64,000 bases of DNA, from the NCBI GenBank assembly GCA_002394685.1, contig DGUP01000041.1:1-64000 (forward strand). The letters are read 5' to 3'. The DNA comes from Treponema sp. UBA4307. GTDB lineage: Bacteria > Spirochaetota > Spirochaetia > Treponematales > Treponemataceae. The notes beneath the pieces were generated by a model. The model was not told the DNA's origin, did no database searches, and worked only from the letters and a program-made list of their open reading frames with translations. Of this stretch, positions 42,409 to 51,169 are shown piece after piece; position 1 is the first letter of the stretch; each line of letters starts with the position of its first letter. The translations under genes and the position numbers were made by a program.

Positions 42409-43149
42409 ATGCTTAAAGTAACACAAGTGAAAAAAAACTTTAACGGTAATCAGGTTCTTAAAGGAATTGATTTGAATGTTGAAAAGGGAGACGTAATTGC
42501 CATTATAGGCCCTTCAGGTTCCGGCAAAACAACCCTTCTCCGCTGTATAAATTTTCTTGAAAAAGCTGATTCAGGGATTCTGGAATTTGACGGTCAGACC
42601 TTTGACCTTGCAAAAATCACTAAAAAGGAAATTCTCCAGCTGAGAAAAAAAACTGCATTTGTTTTTCAGAATTTTAACCTCTTCAGAAATAAAACAGTCC
42701 TTAAAAATGTTACTGAAGGATTGATTACTGTAAGGAAGATGAAAAAGGCTGAGGCAGAAAAAGTGGCCCTGGAATTTCTTACAAAAGTAGGAATGGAAGA
42801 CAAATTGAATTCCTATCCCTACGAAATTTCCGGAGGACAACAGCAGAGAGTTGCAATTGCAAGAGCCCTGGCAACTAATCCCCAGATTATATATTTTGAC
42901 GAGCCAACTTCAGCCCTGGACCCGGAACTTATTGGGGAAGTTCTGTCTGTAATTAAGCAGCTGGCTGACGAGGGAAGAACAATGCTTATTGTTACCCATG
43001 AATTGAATTTTGCCAGAAGCGTTTCAAATAAAGTTGTTTTCATGGAGAATGGAGAAATCATCGAAAGCAGTTCCACATCAGACTTTTTCCAGAATCCACA
43101 AACCCAGAGAAGCAGAGATTTTCTTAAAAGCCTGAATTCAGGTCACTAA
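42409..43149 (+). CDS. Polar amino-acid ABC transporter ATP-binding protein
   Basis: The 246-residue ATPase powers the uptake system. Walker A (GPSGSGKTT, about residues 33-41), Q-loop (VFQNFNLF), signature (ISGGQQQR), Walker B (IIYFDEP) and the switch histidine (VTHEL) are complete, and the sequence is of the GlnQ/HisP type. AGGAGG precedes the ATG. It lies between permease and binding-protein genes. Confidence 0.94.
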   Translation: MLKVTQVKKNFNGNQVLKGIDLNVEKGDVIAIIGPSGSGKTTLLRCINFLEKADSGILEFDGQTFDLAKITKKEILQLRKKTAFVFQNFNLFRNKTVLKNVTEGLITVRKMKKAEAEKVALEFLTKVGMEDKLNSYPYEISGGQQQRVAIARALATNPQIIYFDEPTSALDPELIGEVLSVIKQLADEGRTMLIVTHELNFARSVSNKVVFMENGEIIESSSTSDFFQNPQTQRSRDFLKSLNSGH

Positions 43150-43177
43150 AAATAAACAAATTCTATAGGAGTAATCT

Positions 43178-43966
43178 ATGAAGAAAGGAATTTTCCTCCT
43201 GACAGCAATTGCTGCAGCAATCACAACAGTTTCCTGCACAAAAAAGGAAAGCAGTGAAGATTTATTAAGCCGCATTCAGGCAAAGGGCGAAATTGTTATC
43301 GCAATGGAAGGAGCCTGGGCACCATGGACTTATCATGATGAAGCAGACAATCTTACAGGTTATGATGTTGAAGTAGGCCGGAAGATTGCAGAAAAGCTTG
43401 GTGTAAAAGCAACTTTTGTTGAAGTTGACTGGGACGGTATTTTTGCCGGACTGGATTCAAAGCGTTACGACATTGCCTGCAACGGTGTAGAAATTACAGA
43501 TGAAAGAGCTCTTAAATACGATTTCTCTGAACCATATGCATATACTCACACAGCTCTTATCGTAAGAAAAGACAATGAATCTATCACTTCTTATGAAGAC
43601 CTGGCAGGAAAAACAACAACAAATTCCATCGGTTCAACCTACGAAGCTCTGGCCCAGAGTTACGGCGCTACTGTAATTACAATTGACAGCTTTGACCAGA
43701 CTCTGGAACTGGTAGAACAGGGCCGTGCAGATGCAACCCTTAACGACAATGCAACTTTCTTCTACTACCAGCAGGTTAAGCCTGAAAACAATTTTAAGCT
43801 TGCCGCATTAACAGAGGATTCCAGCAAAGTTGCAGTTCCAATGCGCAAGGGGGCAGAAACCGCAGCTCTTAAAGCAGCAATTGATCAAGCCATAAAGGAA
43901 TTAAAGGAATCCGGCGAACTTGCAGCCCTTTCTGAAAAATATTTTGGTGCTGATTTATCAAAATGA
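43178..43966 (+). CDS. Amino-acid ABC transporter substrate-binding lipoprotein
   Basis: The 262-residue protein has a lipoprotein signal (ending TVSC, cysteine residue 20) and a family 3 solute-binding fold: IVIAMEGAWAPW, GYDVEVGRKIAEKLG, VDWDGIFAGL and SEPYAYT. It should be tethered outside the inner membrane and deliver a polar amino acid (cystine, glutamine or similar) to the permease encoded at 41723. TAGGAG lies before the ATG. It ends the operon. Confidence 0.93.
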   Translation: MKKGIFLLTAIAAAITTVSCTKKESSEDLLSRIQAKGEIVIAMEGAWAPWTYHDEADNLTGYDVEVGRKIAEKLGVKATFVEVDWDGIFAGLDSKRYDIACNGVEITDERALKYDFSEPYAYTHTALIVRKDNESITSYEDLAGKTTTNSIGSTYEALAQSYGATVITIDSFDQTLELVEQGRADATLNDNATFFYYQQVKPENNFKLAALTEDSSKVAVPMRKGAETAALKAAIDQAIKELKESGELAALSEKYFGADLSK

Positions 43967-43999
43967 TAGCAATAAATATCAAATTGATAGCATAACAAC

Positions 44000-44028
44000 T
44001 TGTTATTTTCTTAAATCTGTGTCATAAT
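44000..44028 (+). promoter_or_regulatory. Promoter overlapping an inverted repeat
   Basis: TTGTTA (44000-44005), 17 nt and CATAAT (44023-44028). The -10 box touches the left arm of the 16-bp inverted repeat and is 6 nt from the ATG of a tiny frame. Confidence 0.5.
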
Positions 44029-44092
44029 CTTAGTATGAAAACCTCTAAAATCTTTATTTTTTACTTCCCGCATAGAGTTTTCATACTAAGAT
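44027..44092. repeat. Perfect 16-bp inverted repeat with 34-nt loop
   Basis: The arms 44027-44042 and 44077-44092 (ATCTTAGTATGAAAAC and its reverse complement) match perfectly, with a 4-bp TCTA/TAGA extension after a one-base bulge. It spans the promoter end and the small frame. No T-run follows. Confidence 0.75.
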
Positions 44093-44133
44093 GTAAAATC
44101 AGTGAGAAATATCGGGTTTATCAAAAAAATTAG
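44035..44133 (+). CDS. Putative leaderless 32-residue leader peptide
   Basis: The frame ATG at 44035 to TAG at 44133 encodes 32 residues, aromatic at first and basic later (KTSKIFIFYFPHR). The ATG is 6 nt after a -10 box, the spacing seen at other likely leaderless genes here. It ends 9 nt before the ATG of the membrane HTH gene, which has no ribosome-binding site of its own, so translation of the small frame could be needed for the next gene. It may also be chance. Confidence 0.35.
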   Translation: MKTSKIFIFYFPHRVFILRCKISEKYRVYQKN

Positions 44134-44142
44134 AAACAGCAC

Positions 44143-44931
44143 ATGAAACTTAACGGAATTAAAACTTGGAAAATTATTGCTAAAGTTGGTCTTGCAATTT
44201 CAATAATCAGTTTGACAATCAGCTCTTTGCAGTATTTCCAGTTCAGGATAAATGAGCCTTTTGTCCCTTCTAAATATGTCCCGGTTTTTATAAACACAGT
44301 ATTGTTCATCGGTTTTATTTACCTTAACTTCAATCCTATGAATTTCAGGATTTATGCAGGAATTTTCTATATCTATGGATTAGGAAATCTTGTAGATCAC
44401 GGAAATGTACTGGCAGTTACCTGTCTTTTTGTTTCAGCCCTCTGTCTTTACTTTACAGGTTTTTTTGATGAAAAAAAGATTTTAAAAGCAGTTCTTCTCC
44501 TGATACCTGCAATTATTTGTTTTGCCCTTCAGGTATGGGAAGTAAAATTTATTTACAGCATGATTTCCCTTATGCACATTGTTGGTTATATCCTGCTGAT
44601 GGAAATTGCCTACATTCTTATAAGACCTTATCTTAATCTGGACTCTGACGAGCAGAAAATAAAATATCTTAACAGCAAAACTTATACTGCCCAGGATATG
44701 GACTGGCTTACTAAAGTTGCAGCAGGATACAAATACATTGAAATTGCAAAAGAAGCAAATGTTTCTGAGAGCAAAGTAAAGGCTAAAATGCTGGAACTTT
44801 ACACCAGACTGGGTGCCATTGACAGAGTTGATTTTCTGAGCAAATACAGAAACTATCGCTTTGAAAAAATGACAAGCAGTCTGGAACTGGAAGAAAACCC
44901 TACCTCTGAAGAGAAGCAGTCTTTACTTTAA
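44143..44931 (+). CDS. Membrane protein with C-terminal LuxR-like helix-turn-helix
   Basis: The 262-residue protein has about six hydrophobic helices in residues 8-170 and then a cytosolic helix-turn-helix (KVAAGYKYIEIAKEANVSES), reminiscent of the DNA-binding end of LuxR/NarL regulators. It could be a one-component, membrane-bound regulator that senses a signal in or near the membrane. No ribosome-binding site precedes the ATG. The last 32 nt overlap the end of the convergent DJ-1 gene. The target genes are unknown. Confidence 0.75.
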   Translation: MKLNGIKTWKIIAKVGLAISIISLTISSLQYFQFRINEPFVPSKYVPVFINTVLFIGFIYLNFNPMNFRIYAGIFYIYGLGNLVDHGNVLAVTCLFVSALCLYFTGFFDEKKILKAVLLLIPAIICFALQVWEVKFIYSMISLMHIVGYILLMEIAYILIRPYLNLDSDEQKIKYLNSKTYTAQDMDWLTKVAAGYKYIEIAKEANVSESKVKAKMLELYTRLGAIDRVDFLSKYRNYRFEKMTSSLELEENPTSEEKQSLL

Positions 44932-45475
44932 CATAGCTTTCCTGACCGGTAAGTGTTTTTACAAGTTCCATAGAAAACTCTTCTGCAGCCCCCGGTCCTC
45001 TTCCTGTAACCAGATTTCCATCGTGAACAAAAGGCTGGTCCTTAATATGATTTGCTTTGTATGGTCCGGTGGATTCTTCCATTGAAGGATAGCAGGTCCA
45101 CTTGTGGCCTTCCAGGGCACCTGTCTTTGGCAGAACAACAGCAGGACTTGCACAAATACATCCAATCAATTTGTCCTTTTCAACAAAAGCCTTAATAAGA
45201 TTAACAGCCTGCTCAGATTGGGCAATGTTACTTGCTCCCGGCATTCCTCCAGGAATTACAATGCAGTCAAAATCCTTATAACTTTCATTCTTAACAAAAT
45301 CTGCAAGTGTTATATCTGCAACTACTTTAATTCCATGAGCGCCTTCAACAAGTTCATCATCCTTTACTGCAGCAATTACAACAAAACAGCCTGCACGACG
45401 CAGATAATCTACAGGTGTTAAAGCTTCAATTTCTTCAAATCCATCAGCTAAAAGAACTACAACAGTTTTTTTCAT
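44900..45475 (-). CDS. DJ-1/PfpI family protein
   Basis: The protein has 191 residues from the ATG at 45475, which follows AGGTGG; an in-frame GTG at 45484 is less likely. ADGFEEIEALTP near the N-terminus and the nucleophile cysteine (residue 108 in CICASPAV) in an elbow are typical of the DJ-1/ThiJ group, along with a PGGMPGA turn. Members act as glyoxalases, deglycases or chaperones in oxidative and carbonyl stress; which applies here is not clear. Its 3' end overlaps the convergent membrane HTH gene. Confidence 0.9.
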   Translation of the reverse strand: MKKTVVVLLADGFEEIEALTPVDYLRRAGCFVVIAAVKDDELVEGAHGIKVVADITLADFVKNESYKDFDCIVIPGGMPGASNIAQSEQAVNLIKAFVEKDKLIGCICASPAVVLPKTGALEGHKWTCYPSMEESTGPYKANHIKDQPFVHDGNLVTGRGPGAAEEFSMELVKTLTGQESYVKVKTASLQR

Positions 45476-45498
45476 AAATACCACCTACCTTTTCTTTG

Positions 45499-45527
45499 TT
45501 GAAATTATAAACCATATAAAGTAAAAT
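45499..45527 (+). promoter_or_regulatory. Promoter 9 nt before the response-regulator ATG
   Basis: TTGAAA (45499-45504), 17 nt and TAAAAT (45522-45527), the same box pair as upstream of 4069. No Shine-Dalgarno sequence precedes the ATG at 45537. Confidence 0.55.
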
Positions 45528-45536
45528 GTCTTTATC

Positions 45537-46766
45537 ATGAAATCTGTTTTAATGATAGACGGCTCACCACTTTTTATGGAATACATAAAAGAAAAACTCA
45601 CAGCAGAACAGCTCACAGTAGAAACTGCAAGCGGAAAACGTGATGCCTATACAAAAATGATTTCAGGATTACCGGATTTAATTCTCATCAATGTTGAAAA
45701 TGAAATCTCCGATTACAGTGAATTTTTTGAAAATAAATTTAATGATCCAAACTGCCGTAAAATTTCAATCATTATGACAGGCCCAAAAGTAGATCATGCA
45801 AAAACTGCCCAGCTGCTTCAATATGGTGTTGTAAAATATTTTGCCCGCCCAATAAAGTTTGACCTTTTTTTTGAAGCAGTAAGTAAAATTCTTAATCAGC
45901 AGATTAGTATTGATCCAACTCCCTGTACTTGTGAAGTTCACTCTAAGGGGTCCTGTATTTTTATTGAATTATCAAAGGGGCTCAACAGGGAAAAAATCCA
46001 TCTCCTGAAATATAAAATTTCAGACATTCTTGATGCCGCAGAAATAGAAGATCCTAAAATTGTAATTATGTTCAGTAACATCCGTCCTTCTTACATTGAT
46101 GGAATTAATCTGGAACTTCTCTTTGACACGGTTCTCTCTGACAGAAGAATTAAGGCAATTGATACTTATGCTTTAACCACTAATCAATTCATCAAGGATT
46201 TGATAACAGGGCATCCTGAATACAACAGCATAAATCAAACAGGAAACCTTATTGATATTTCCACAGCAATTGCCGACACAGGAAGAGACCAGCTGGAATA
46301 TGCAATTATGGACAACATTCTTACTGCTTCGGAAGTTGATTTTAACAGTTCAGTGGACACAAGATTTTCCAGTGACCTTCCATCCAGCAGCCTTGACGGT
46401 TCAACAATGTCTGTAGCAATTGTAGATGATGATCACGTTATCCGCAAACAGTTAAACAATGCCTTTACAGAAATCAGTGCAAAAGTTACCCTTTTTGCTA
46501 CAGGTCAACATTTTCTTAATTCTCTTGAAAAGAATAATTTCGATATAGTAATACTGGACATTGTTATGCCTGGTCTTACAGGATTTGATGTACTTAATCA
46601 GCTTAAAAATATGGGGTACACTACTCCCATCATAATTTACTCTCAGTCTACCCAGCGCGAAATTGTAATACAAAGTTTAAGCCTTGGTGCAAAGAGTTAC
46701 CTCGTAAAACCCCAGAAGCCTGAAGTAATTGTACAAAAGGCTCTTTCAATCTTGAACCGTAAATAA
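45537..46766 (+). CDS. Response regulator with a pseudo-receiver and a true receiver domain
   Basis: The 409-residue protein has two receiver-like domains. The first (about residues 1-120) has the fold pattern but lacks the phosphorylation aspartate (LILINVENE where LILLD is usual). A middle domain (about 125-270) is not recognised and could be STAS-like. The C-terminal receiver (about 285-409) is complete: VDDDH, the phosphorylated Asp in VILDIVMPG, a serine or threonine site and KP near the end. No DNA-binding domain is seen, so output is probably by protein contact. One nucleotide separates it from the kinase gene at 46768. Confidence 0.83.
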   Translation: MKSVLMIDGSPLFMEYIKEKLTAEQLTVETASGKRDAYTKMISGLPDLILINVENEISDYSEFFENKFNDPNCRKISIIMTGPKVDHAKTAQLLQYGVVKYFARPIKFDLFFEAVSKILNQQISIDPTPCTCEVHSKGSCIFIELSKGLNREKIHLLKYKISDILDAAEIEDPKIVIMFSNIRPSYIDGINLELLFDTVLSDRRIKAIDTYALTTNQFIKDLITGHPEYNSINQTGNLIDISTAIADTGRDQLEYAIMDNILTASEVDFNSSVDTRFSSDLPSSSLDGSTMSVAIVDDDHVIRKQLNNAFTEISAKVTLFATGQHFLNSLEKNNFDIVILDIVMPGLTGFDVLNQLKNMGYTTPIIIYSQSTQREIVIQSLSLGAKSYLVKPQKPEVIVQKALSILNRK

Positions 46767-46767
46767 A

Positions 46768-48768
46768 ATGAATGAATCAACTCTCGACGTAGGCAGCCGT
46801 TTTTTATCAAGCTCCCTTCATGAAATCAGAACTCCAATTCAGACAATCATCAGTACCCTGGAACTTCTGGAAGACACGGCCCTTAACACGGAACAGCTGG
46901 AATATGTAAGGCAGATTAATTTTTCTGCAAACGTAATGCTCCAGCTTGCTAACAATGTTCTGGACTTTACAAAAATGAAGTCCAATGAATTCAAACTGGA
47001 AAAAGTTCCTTTTAATGTTCAGGAACTTACAGAAAGAACCGTAGATCTTATTTCAATGGACGCTTTTAACAAAGGTCTGGAAATCATTACGGACATTGAC
47101 TACTCAGGCCCCCATCTGATTAAGGGAGATTCCCTCCGCATTCAGCAGGTTATTTTGAATCTGGTAAAAAATGCGGTTAAGTTTACGTCAGAAGGCTACA
47201 TCAATACCCGTCTCTGGTACGAAAAAAATAATCTTCATTTTGAAATAATTGATTCAGGAATCGGCATTCCGGAAGAAAAGCAGTCTCTTGTTTTTAAGGA
47301 TTATTATCAGGTTGATGCCAGCACCACCAGAAAGTACGGAGGAACAGGGCTGGGGCTTTCAATCTGTTCCCTTCTTGTAAATAAAATGGGCGGTAAAATT
47401 GGAGTTAAATCCAACAAAGACGGCGGATCAATTTTTTACTTTAACATTCCTATGAAAGGAAGCCAGGGACTTCTTTCTCCGGAAGAAGAACTGCTGGAAG
47501 GAGACAATGAAAATCCTCTGGAAATTCCTCCGGACACTAAAGTTTTAATTATTGATGACAATCAAATTTCTTCCAAGTCCCTTAAGAAAAAACTTCAGTA
47601 CTTTGGCCTTAACAAAATTGAAATTGCTGACAGCGGTGAAAGGGCAATTGAAATGCTAAAACAGTGTCAGAAGACTCAGCCCTTTACCCTGCTCTTTGTT
47701 GATATGATAATGCCAAAAATGGATGGCTGGCGTTTTGCGGCAGAAATCAACGATCTGGAAAATCTTGGAACAATCACTAAGTATTTGATGATTCCTGAAG
47801 GCCAGCTGGGGGCTGATGCAAAAATGAAAATGCTGGACTGGTTCAAGGGTTACATCTACAAACCAGTTAAATACAAACCCCTCTACAATCTTTTAAAAGA
47901 AACTTTTACTCAACCAGAGGAACTGCTCCCTGTTGAAGAAGTTTTACCGGTTCAGGAAAAGGCAAAGGAAGAGCAGCATCTTCCTGCAGAAAATATGACA
48001 ATTCTTGTTGCGGAAGATCATCCGGTTAACCGCAAACTCATTTATACCTTCCTCACAAAATTCGGCGCAAAAGTTTATCAGGCTGAAAATGGTGAAGAGG
48101 CTGTAAAAATCTGCATGGAACATTCTGAAATCGATCTTATTTTTATGGACATCCAGATGCCTGTAAAAAATGGAACCGACGCAACTGTAGAACTGCGTGA
48201 AAATCATTTCAAGGGAATTATAATTGCTTGTACGGCAAATTCAAACCAGGATGATTTTGCAGAATATAAAAGACTTGGAATAAACGACATTCTTGTAAAA
48301 CCTTTTAAGCGTGACGACATAAGGCAGCTTCTGGAAAAATGGAACACTGTTCTTTCAGTTCCTGAAGCAAAACAAATCCTGACCCTTACCTCTGTAAACA
48401 ACATGAGCGGCGGGGCCTGGGATCTTTCGGAATTTGAAGATCTGCAGAAAAAAGATCCTTCCACAGTCAAAAAACTTTTTGATTCCTTCATTGAAACAAA
48501 TATGCTTATTCTTGAAGAAATCAAAGCCCTTAATTCCGAAGAAATTCCTGACTTTGACAGCATAGAAGCAAATGCCCGTATTCTTGAACAGAGCTGCATT
48601 AAGGTAAAGGCAGTTAAACTTCAGAATCACCTGATTCAAATGATTCAGCATTGCCGGGAAAAAGACAGTATCATGGTAGAAGCAACCAGAACCTATTACG
48701 CACTGGACCTGCATTCCTTTATTAAAATGATTCAGGGGCTGATAGATTTAAAAATAGACGGGCAATAA
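46768..48768 (+). CDS. Hybrid sensor histidine kinase with two receivers and a degenerate HPt-like end
   Basis: The 666-residue protein begins directly with a HisKA domain (His18 in LHEIRTP) and has the full catalytic ATPase domain (NLVKNAVKF, DSGIGIP, GGTGLGLSIC). Two receivers follow: one with LFVDMIMPKMDG and one with IFMDIQMPVKNG. The end resembles an HPt bundle, but the histidine position is not conserved (EANARILEQS). There is no sensor domain or membrane helix, so it is cytoplasmic and the signal must come from a partner, perhaps the co-encoded regulator. It lies 1 nt after that gene. Confidence 0.9.
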   Translation: MNESTLDVGSRFLSSSLHEIRTPIQTIISTLELLEDTALNTEQLEYVRQINFSANVMLQLANNVLDFTKMKSNEFKLEKVPFNVQELTERTVDLISMDAFNKGLEIITDIDYSGPHLIKGDSLRIQQVILNLVKNAVKFTSEGYINTRLWYEKNNLHFEIIDSGIGIPEEKQSLVFKDYYQVDASTTRKYGGTGLGLSICSLLVNKMGGKIGVKSNKDGGSIFYFNIPMKGSQGLLSPEEELLEGDNENPLEIPPDTKVLIIDDNQISSKSLKKKLQYFGLNKIEIADSGERAIEMLKQCQKTQPFTLLFVDMIMPKMDGWRFAAEINDLENLGTITKYLMIPEGQLGADAKMKMLDWFKGYIYKPVKYKPLYNLLKETFTQPEELLPVEEVLPVQEKAKEEQHLPAENMTILVAEDHPVNRKLIYTFLTKFGAKVYQAENGEEAVKICMEHSEIDLIFMDIQMPVKNGTDATVELRENHFKGIIIACTANSNQDDFAEYKRLGINDILVKPFKRDDIRQLLEKWNTVLSVPEAKQILTLTSVNNMSGGAWDLSEFEDLQKKDPSTVKKLFDSFIETNMLILEEIKALNSEEIPDFDSIEANARILEQSCIKVKAVKLQNHLIQMIQHCREKDSIMVEATRTYYALDLHSFIKMIQGLIDLKIDGQ

Positions 48769-48790
48769 AATCACCTGAAAAGAGGAAATT

Positions 48791-49642
48791 ATGCTAAAGA
48801 CAAATTATCACACCCATACAACTTTCTGTGATGGCAAAAATACTGCGGAAGAAATGGTTAATGCCGCAATTAAAGCAAACTTTGACATTCTTGGATTCAG
48901 CAGCCATTCCATGTATCCTTTTGGCAGCACCTGGCATCTTTCTCCTTCAAATCATGATGAATACTGCGACAAGATAAACTGGCTCAAAGAAACTTACCGC
49001 AGTCAGCTGGAAATTTATCTTGGTTTTGAAGCAGATTTTATTGATGGAATTTGTAATCCTCATTTTTCAAATTACAGGGAATTTTCACCAGACTATCTTA
49101 TTGGGGCAGTACACTATGTACCGGGAAACACTGGATATTTTGAAGCAGACGGTTCCTTTGATGAAGTCAGACAAAAGATTGATTCAGTATTTAAGGGCAA
49201 CGTAAAAAAAGCAGTACAGGCTTATTTTGCCGCAGAAAGGGAAATGCTGAAAAAAGGTAGTTTTACTTTTATGGCTCATCCGGATTTAATCAGAAAACAG
49301 AACTCCCTGAAAAACGAAAAAGAGCCTCTCTTTAATGAAAACGAAAGCTGGTACAAAAAGGAAATCTCTTTAACGGCAAAGGCCATTGCTCAAGCCGGCG
49401 TATGTGTAGAAATTAATACAGGAGGAATGGCAAGAGGCTACATGGACCTGCCATACCCGTCAGCGTATTTTATGGAGAAACTTTTTGAATACAAAGTTCC
49501 CCTTACAATCAATTCTGATTCTCACTCTGTAAAAACACTGGACTACTGGTTTGAAGAAGCAGTCCAATATGCAAAAAAGACCGGATACAAAGAACTTATG
49601 TTCTTCAGATCCGGTCATCTGGAAAGTCAAAGCATCCAATGA
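48791..49642 (+). CDS. PHP-domain phosphoesterase (histidinol-phosphatase-like)
   Basis: The 283-residue protein has the PHP metal site: NYHTHTTFCDG at the N-terminus, FSSHS, GFEADF, MAHPDL and NSDSHS in order, which is the HisJ/histidinol-phosphatase type. It would remove phosphate in the cytoplasm; substrate in histidine synthesis is possible, but no other his genes are near. AAGAGGAAAT precedes the ATG. It lies 22 nt after the kinase gene, so the three may be one operon. Confidence 0.87.
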   Translation: MLKTNYHTHTTFCDGKNTAEEMVNAAIKANFDILGFSSHSMYPFGSTWHLSPSNHDEYCDKINWLKETYRSQLEIYLGFEADFIDGICNPHFSNYREFSPDYLIGAVHYVPGNTGYFEADGSFDEVRQKIDSVFKGNVKKAVQAYFAAEREMLKKGSFTFMAHPDLIRKQNSLKNEKEPLFNENESWYKKEISLTAKAIAQAGVCVEINTGGMARGYMDLPYPSAYFMEKLFEYKVPLTINSDSHSVKTLDYWFEEAVQYAKKTGYKELMFFRSGHLESQSIQ

Positions 49643-49999
49643 TTAATATTTGTGCTTTTCCATTTCTTCCTGACAGTCAATGCAGAGGGAGGCATAAGGA
49701 ATTGCTTCAAGTCTTCCCTGCTTGATCTGTTCACCGCAGTTAATACAGATTCCATAGGTACCGCGCTTAATGCGTGTAAGAGCTGCTTCAATCTGGTTAA
49801 GGCGGGCAGAATCCTGTGCGCCTAATTCATTTAACAACTTACGGTCAATTGCATCAGATGCCATATCTACTTCATCACCAGAATCAACATTTTCAACCAA
49901 TTTGTATAATTCGTCGTTCTGCTGTGCTAATTTTTCCAGGATTTCTTGCTTCTGTTCGTTAAGCAGTTTTGTCTGTTTTTCTAAGAAGTTTTCTTTCAT
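49643..49999 (-). CDS. DksA/TraR-family C4 zinc-finger protein
   Basis: The 118-residue protein has a helical N-terminal coiled coil of about 85 residues and a C-terminal four-cysteine zinc finger (CINC, then CIDC 17 residues later). This is the DksA/TraR fold, which acts on RNA polymerase through its secondary channel. The acidic tip expected in DksA is at DSGDEVD (about residues 38-44). It is divergent from infA across a 90-bp gap and abuts the end of the PHP gene with no spacing. GGGGAT is the likely ribosome-binding site. Confidence 0.88.
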   Translation of the reverse strand: MKENFLEKQTKLLNEQKQEILEKLAQQNDELYKLVENVDSGDEVDMASDAIDRKLLNELGAQDSARLNQIEAALTRIKRGTYGICINCGEQIKQGRLEAIPYASLCIDCQEEMEKHKY

Positions 50000-50012
50000 T
50001 TTTCTATCCCCG

Positions 50013-50041
50013 TTGACAGTTAATAATTATTTGTAGATAAT
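50013..50041 (+). promoter_or_regulatory. Promoter of infA
   Basis: A consensus TTGACA (50013-50018), 17 nt and GATAAT (50036-50041), giving a leader of about 43 nt. Confidence 0.65.
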
Positions 50042-50090
50042 AATTTACATCTAAACTATTAAAAAGGCAAATAAATTCTTGGAGGAATTT

Positions 50091-50312
50091 GTGGCTAATA
50101 AAGACGAAGCTATTGAAGTTGAAGGCGTTGTAAAGGAAGCTCTTCCAAACACAACATTCAAAGTTGAACTGCAGAATCAGCATATGATTCTGGCTCACTT
50201 AAGCGGCAAAATGCGCAAACATTATATCCGTATCGTTCCTGGTGATACTGTAAAAGTAGAACTTTCACCTTATGATTTAAATCGCGGCCGCATTATCTTC
50301 CGCGAACGCTAA
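50091..50312 (+). CDS. infA: Translation initiation factor IF-1
   Basis: The 73-residue OB-fold protein binds the A site of the 30S subunit during initiation. I start it at the GTG at 50091, with GGAGG 5 nt before, giving the usual IF-1 length; an in-frame TTG at 50079 would overlap that site. VEGVVKEALPN, HLSGKMRKHYIRI and the YDLNRGRI end are diagnostic and close to treponemal IF-1. It is monocistronic with its own promoter and terminator. Confidence 0.95.
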   Translation: MANKDEAIEVEGVVKEALPNTTFKVELQNQHMILAHLSGKMRKHYIRIVPGDTVKVELSPYDLNRGRIIFRER

Positions 50313-50321
50313 TCTTCCTTC

Positions 50322-50377
50322 AGAATGCCGTAAACATCCCGCTGTTGAAAGGCAGGGCTTGTTACGGCAATTCTTTT
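50322..50377 (+). terminator. Terminator of infA
   Basis: GAATGCCGTAA (50323-50333) pairs with TTACGGCAATTC (50362-50373, one bulged A), followed by TTTT. Confidence 0.65.
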
Positions 50378-50407
50378 GATTAACAGACAAATCTATAAAA
50401 ATTATAT

Positions 50408-51070
50408 TTACTCATTATTTGAATCAGACCTCTTCTTATTGGAAGAGTCGCTGCTTGTTTTTGCAAATAAGTATCTGATTCCTGAGATAATCTCTCTGAT
50501 TCCATTTACTCCGGCAATTATGCAGAGAATGTTCAGAGGAAACATCCATCTTACAACGGTCAGAGACAAGGCTCCCAGACCAAAGAATGCAGTAAAAATT
50601 CCCCTAATGAGCATTTTTCTGCCGATTTCCTTGTAATTTCTGCTTCTGTTGCGGTTTTCAGAATAATTGTAGGTATAATTACGTCTTTCTTCATACTGCC
50701 GGTTACTGCTGCCAGAATTACGGCTTTCGTTAAAGAATTCCCAGAATGGATCATAGCCGCCGTCAGTGCCGTTACGCTGGCCGCCATACCATTGACCGTA
50801 TGAACCATAGCCCTGACTGCTGCCTGAACCGTACTGCTGCTGATAAGATCCAGATGATGACGCAGATCCGTAAGAATCATATTGTCTGCGTTTTTCTTCA
50901 TCTCCTAAAACAGAATAAGCTTCATTTATCTGCTTAAATTTTTCTTCAGCAACCTTATCCCCAGGATTTTTATCTGGATGATATTTCATGGCGAGGGAGC
51001 GATAGGCTTTTTTTATTTCTTCTGCACTGGCACTTTTTGAAAGGCCCAAAGTCTTGTAGTAGTCTTCCAT
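50408..51070 (-). CDS. DnaJ-domain membrane protein
   Basis: The protein has 220 residues from the ATG at 51070, which has AAAGGA before it. An N-terminal J domain (HPD at residues 31-33) would stimulate an Hsp70 partner. A low-complexity Ser-Gly-Tyr-Gln-Asn region (about residues 70-140) and a short hydrophobic C-terminal part (about 150-195) with one or two membrane helices follow. It lacks the DnaJ zinc finger and substrate domain, so it is not DnaJ itself. It may recruit DnaK to the inner membrane. It stands alone, 100 nt from the Smr gene start side. Confidence 0.85.
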   Translation of the reverse strand: MEDYYKTLGLSKSASAEEIKKAYRSLAMKYHPDKNPGDKVAEEKFKQINEAYSVLGDEEKRRQYDSYGSASSSGSYQQQYGSGSSQGYGSYGQWYGGQRNGTDGGYDPFWEFFNESRNSGSSNRQYEERRNYTYNYSENRNRSRNYKEIGRKMLIRGIFTAFFGLGALSLTVVRWMFPLNILCIIAGVNGIREIISGIRYLFAKTSSDSSNKKRSDSNNE

Positions 51071-51169
51071 CAAAATCCTTTAACTTAAATATTTTTTTAA
51101 AGGTAATAAAAAAACCTTCCATATTCAAGTTTACTTTTTTATTGTAACAATTTTTTTAACCTATGGTTA

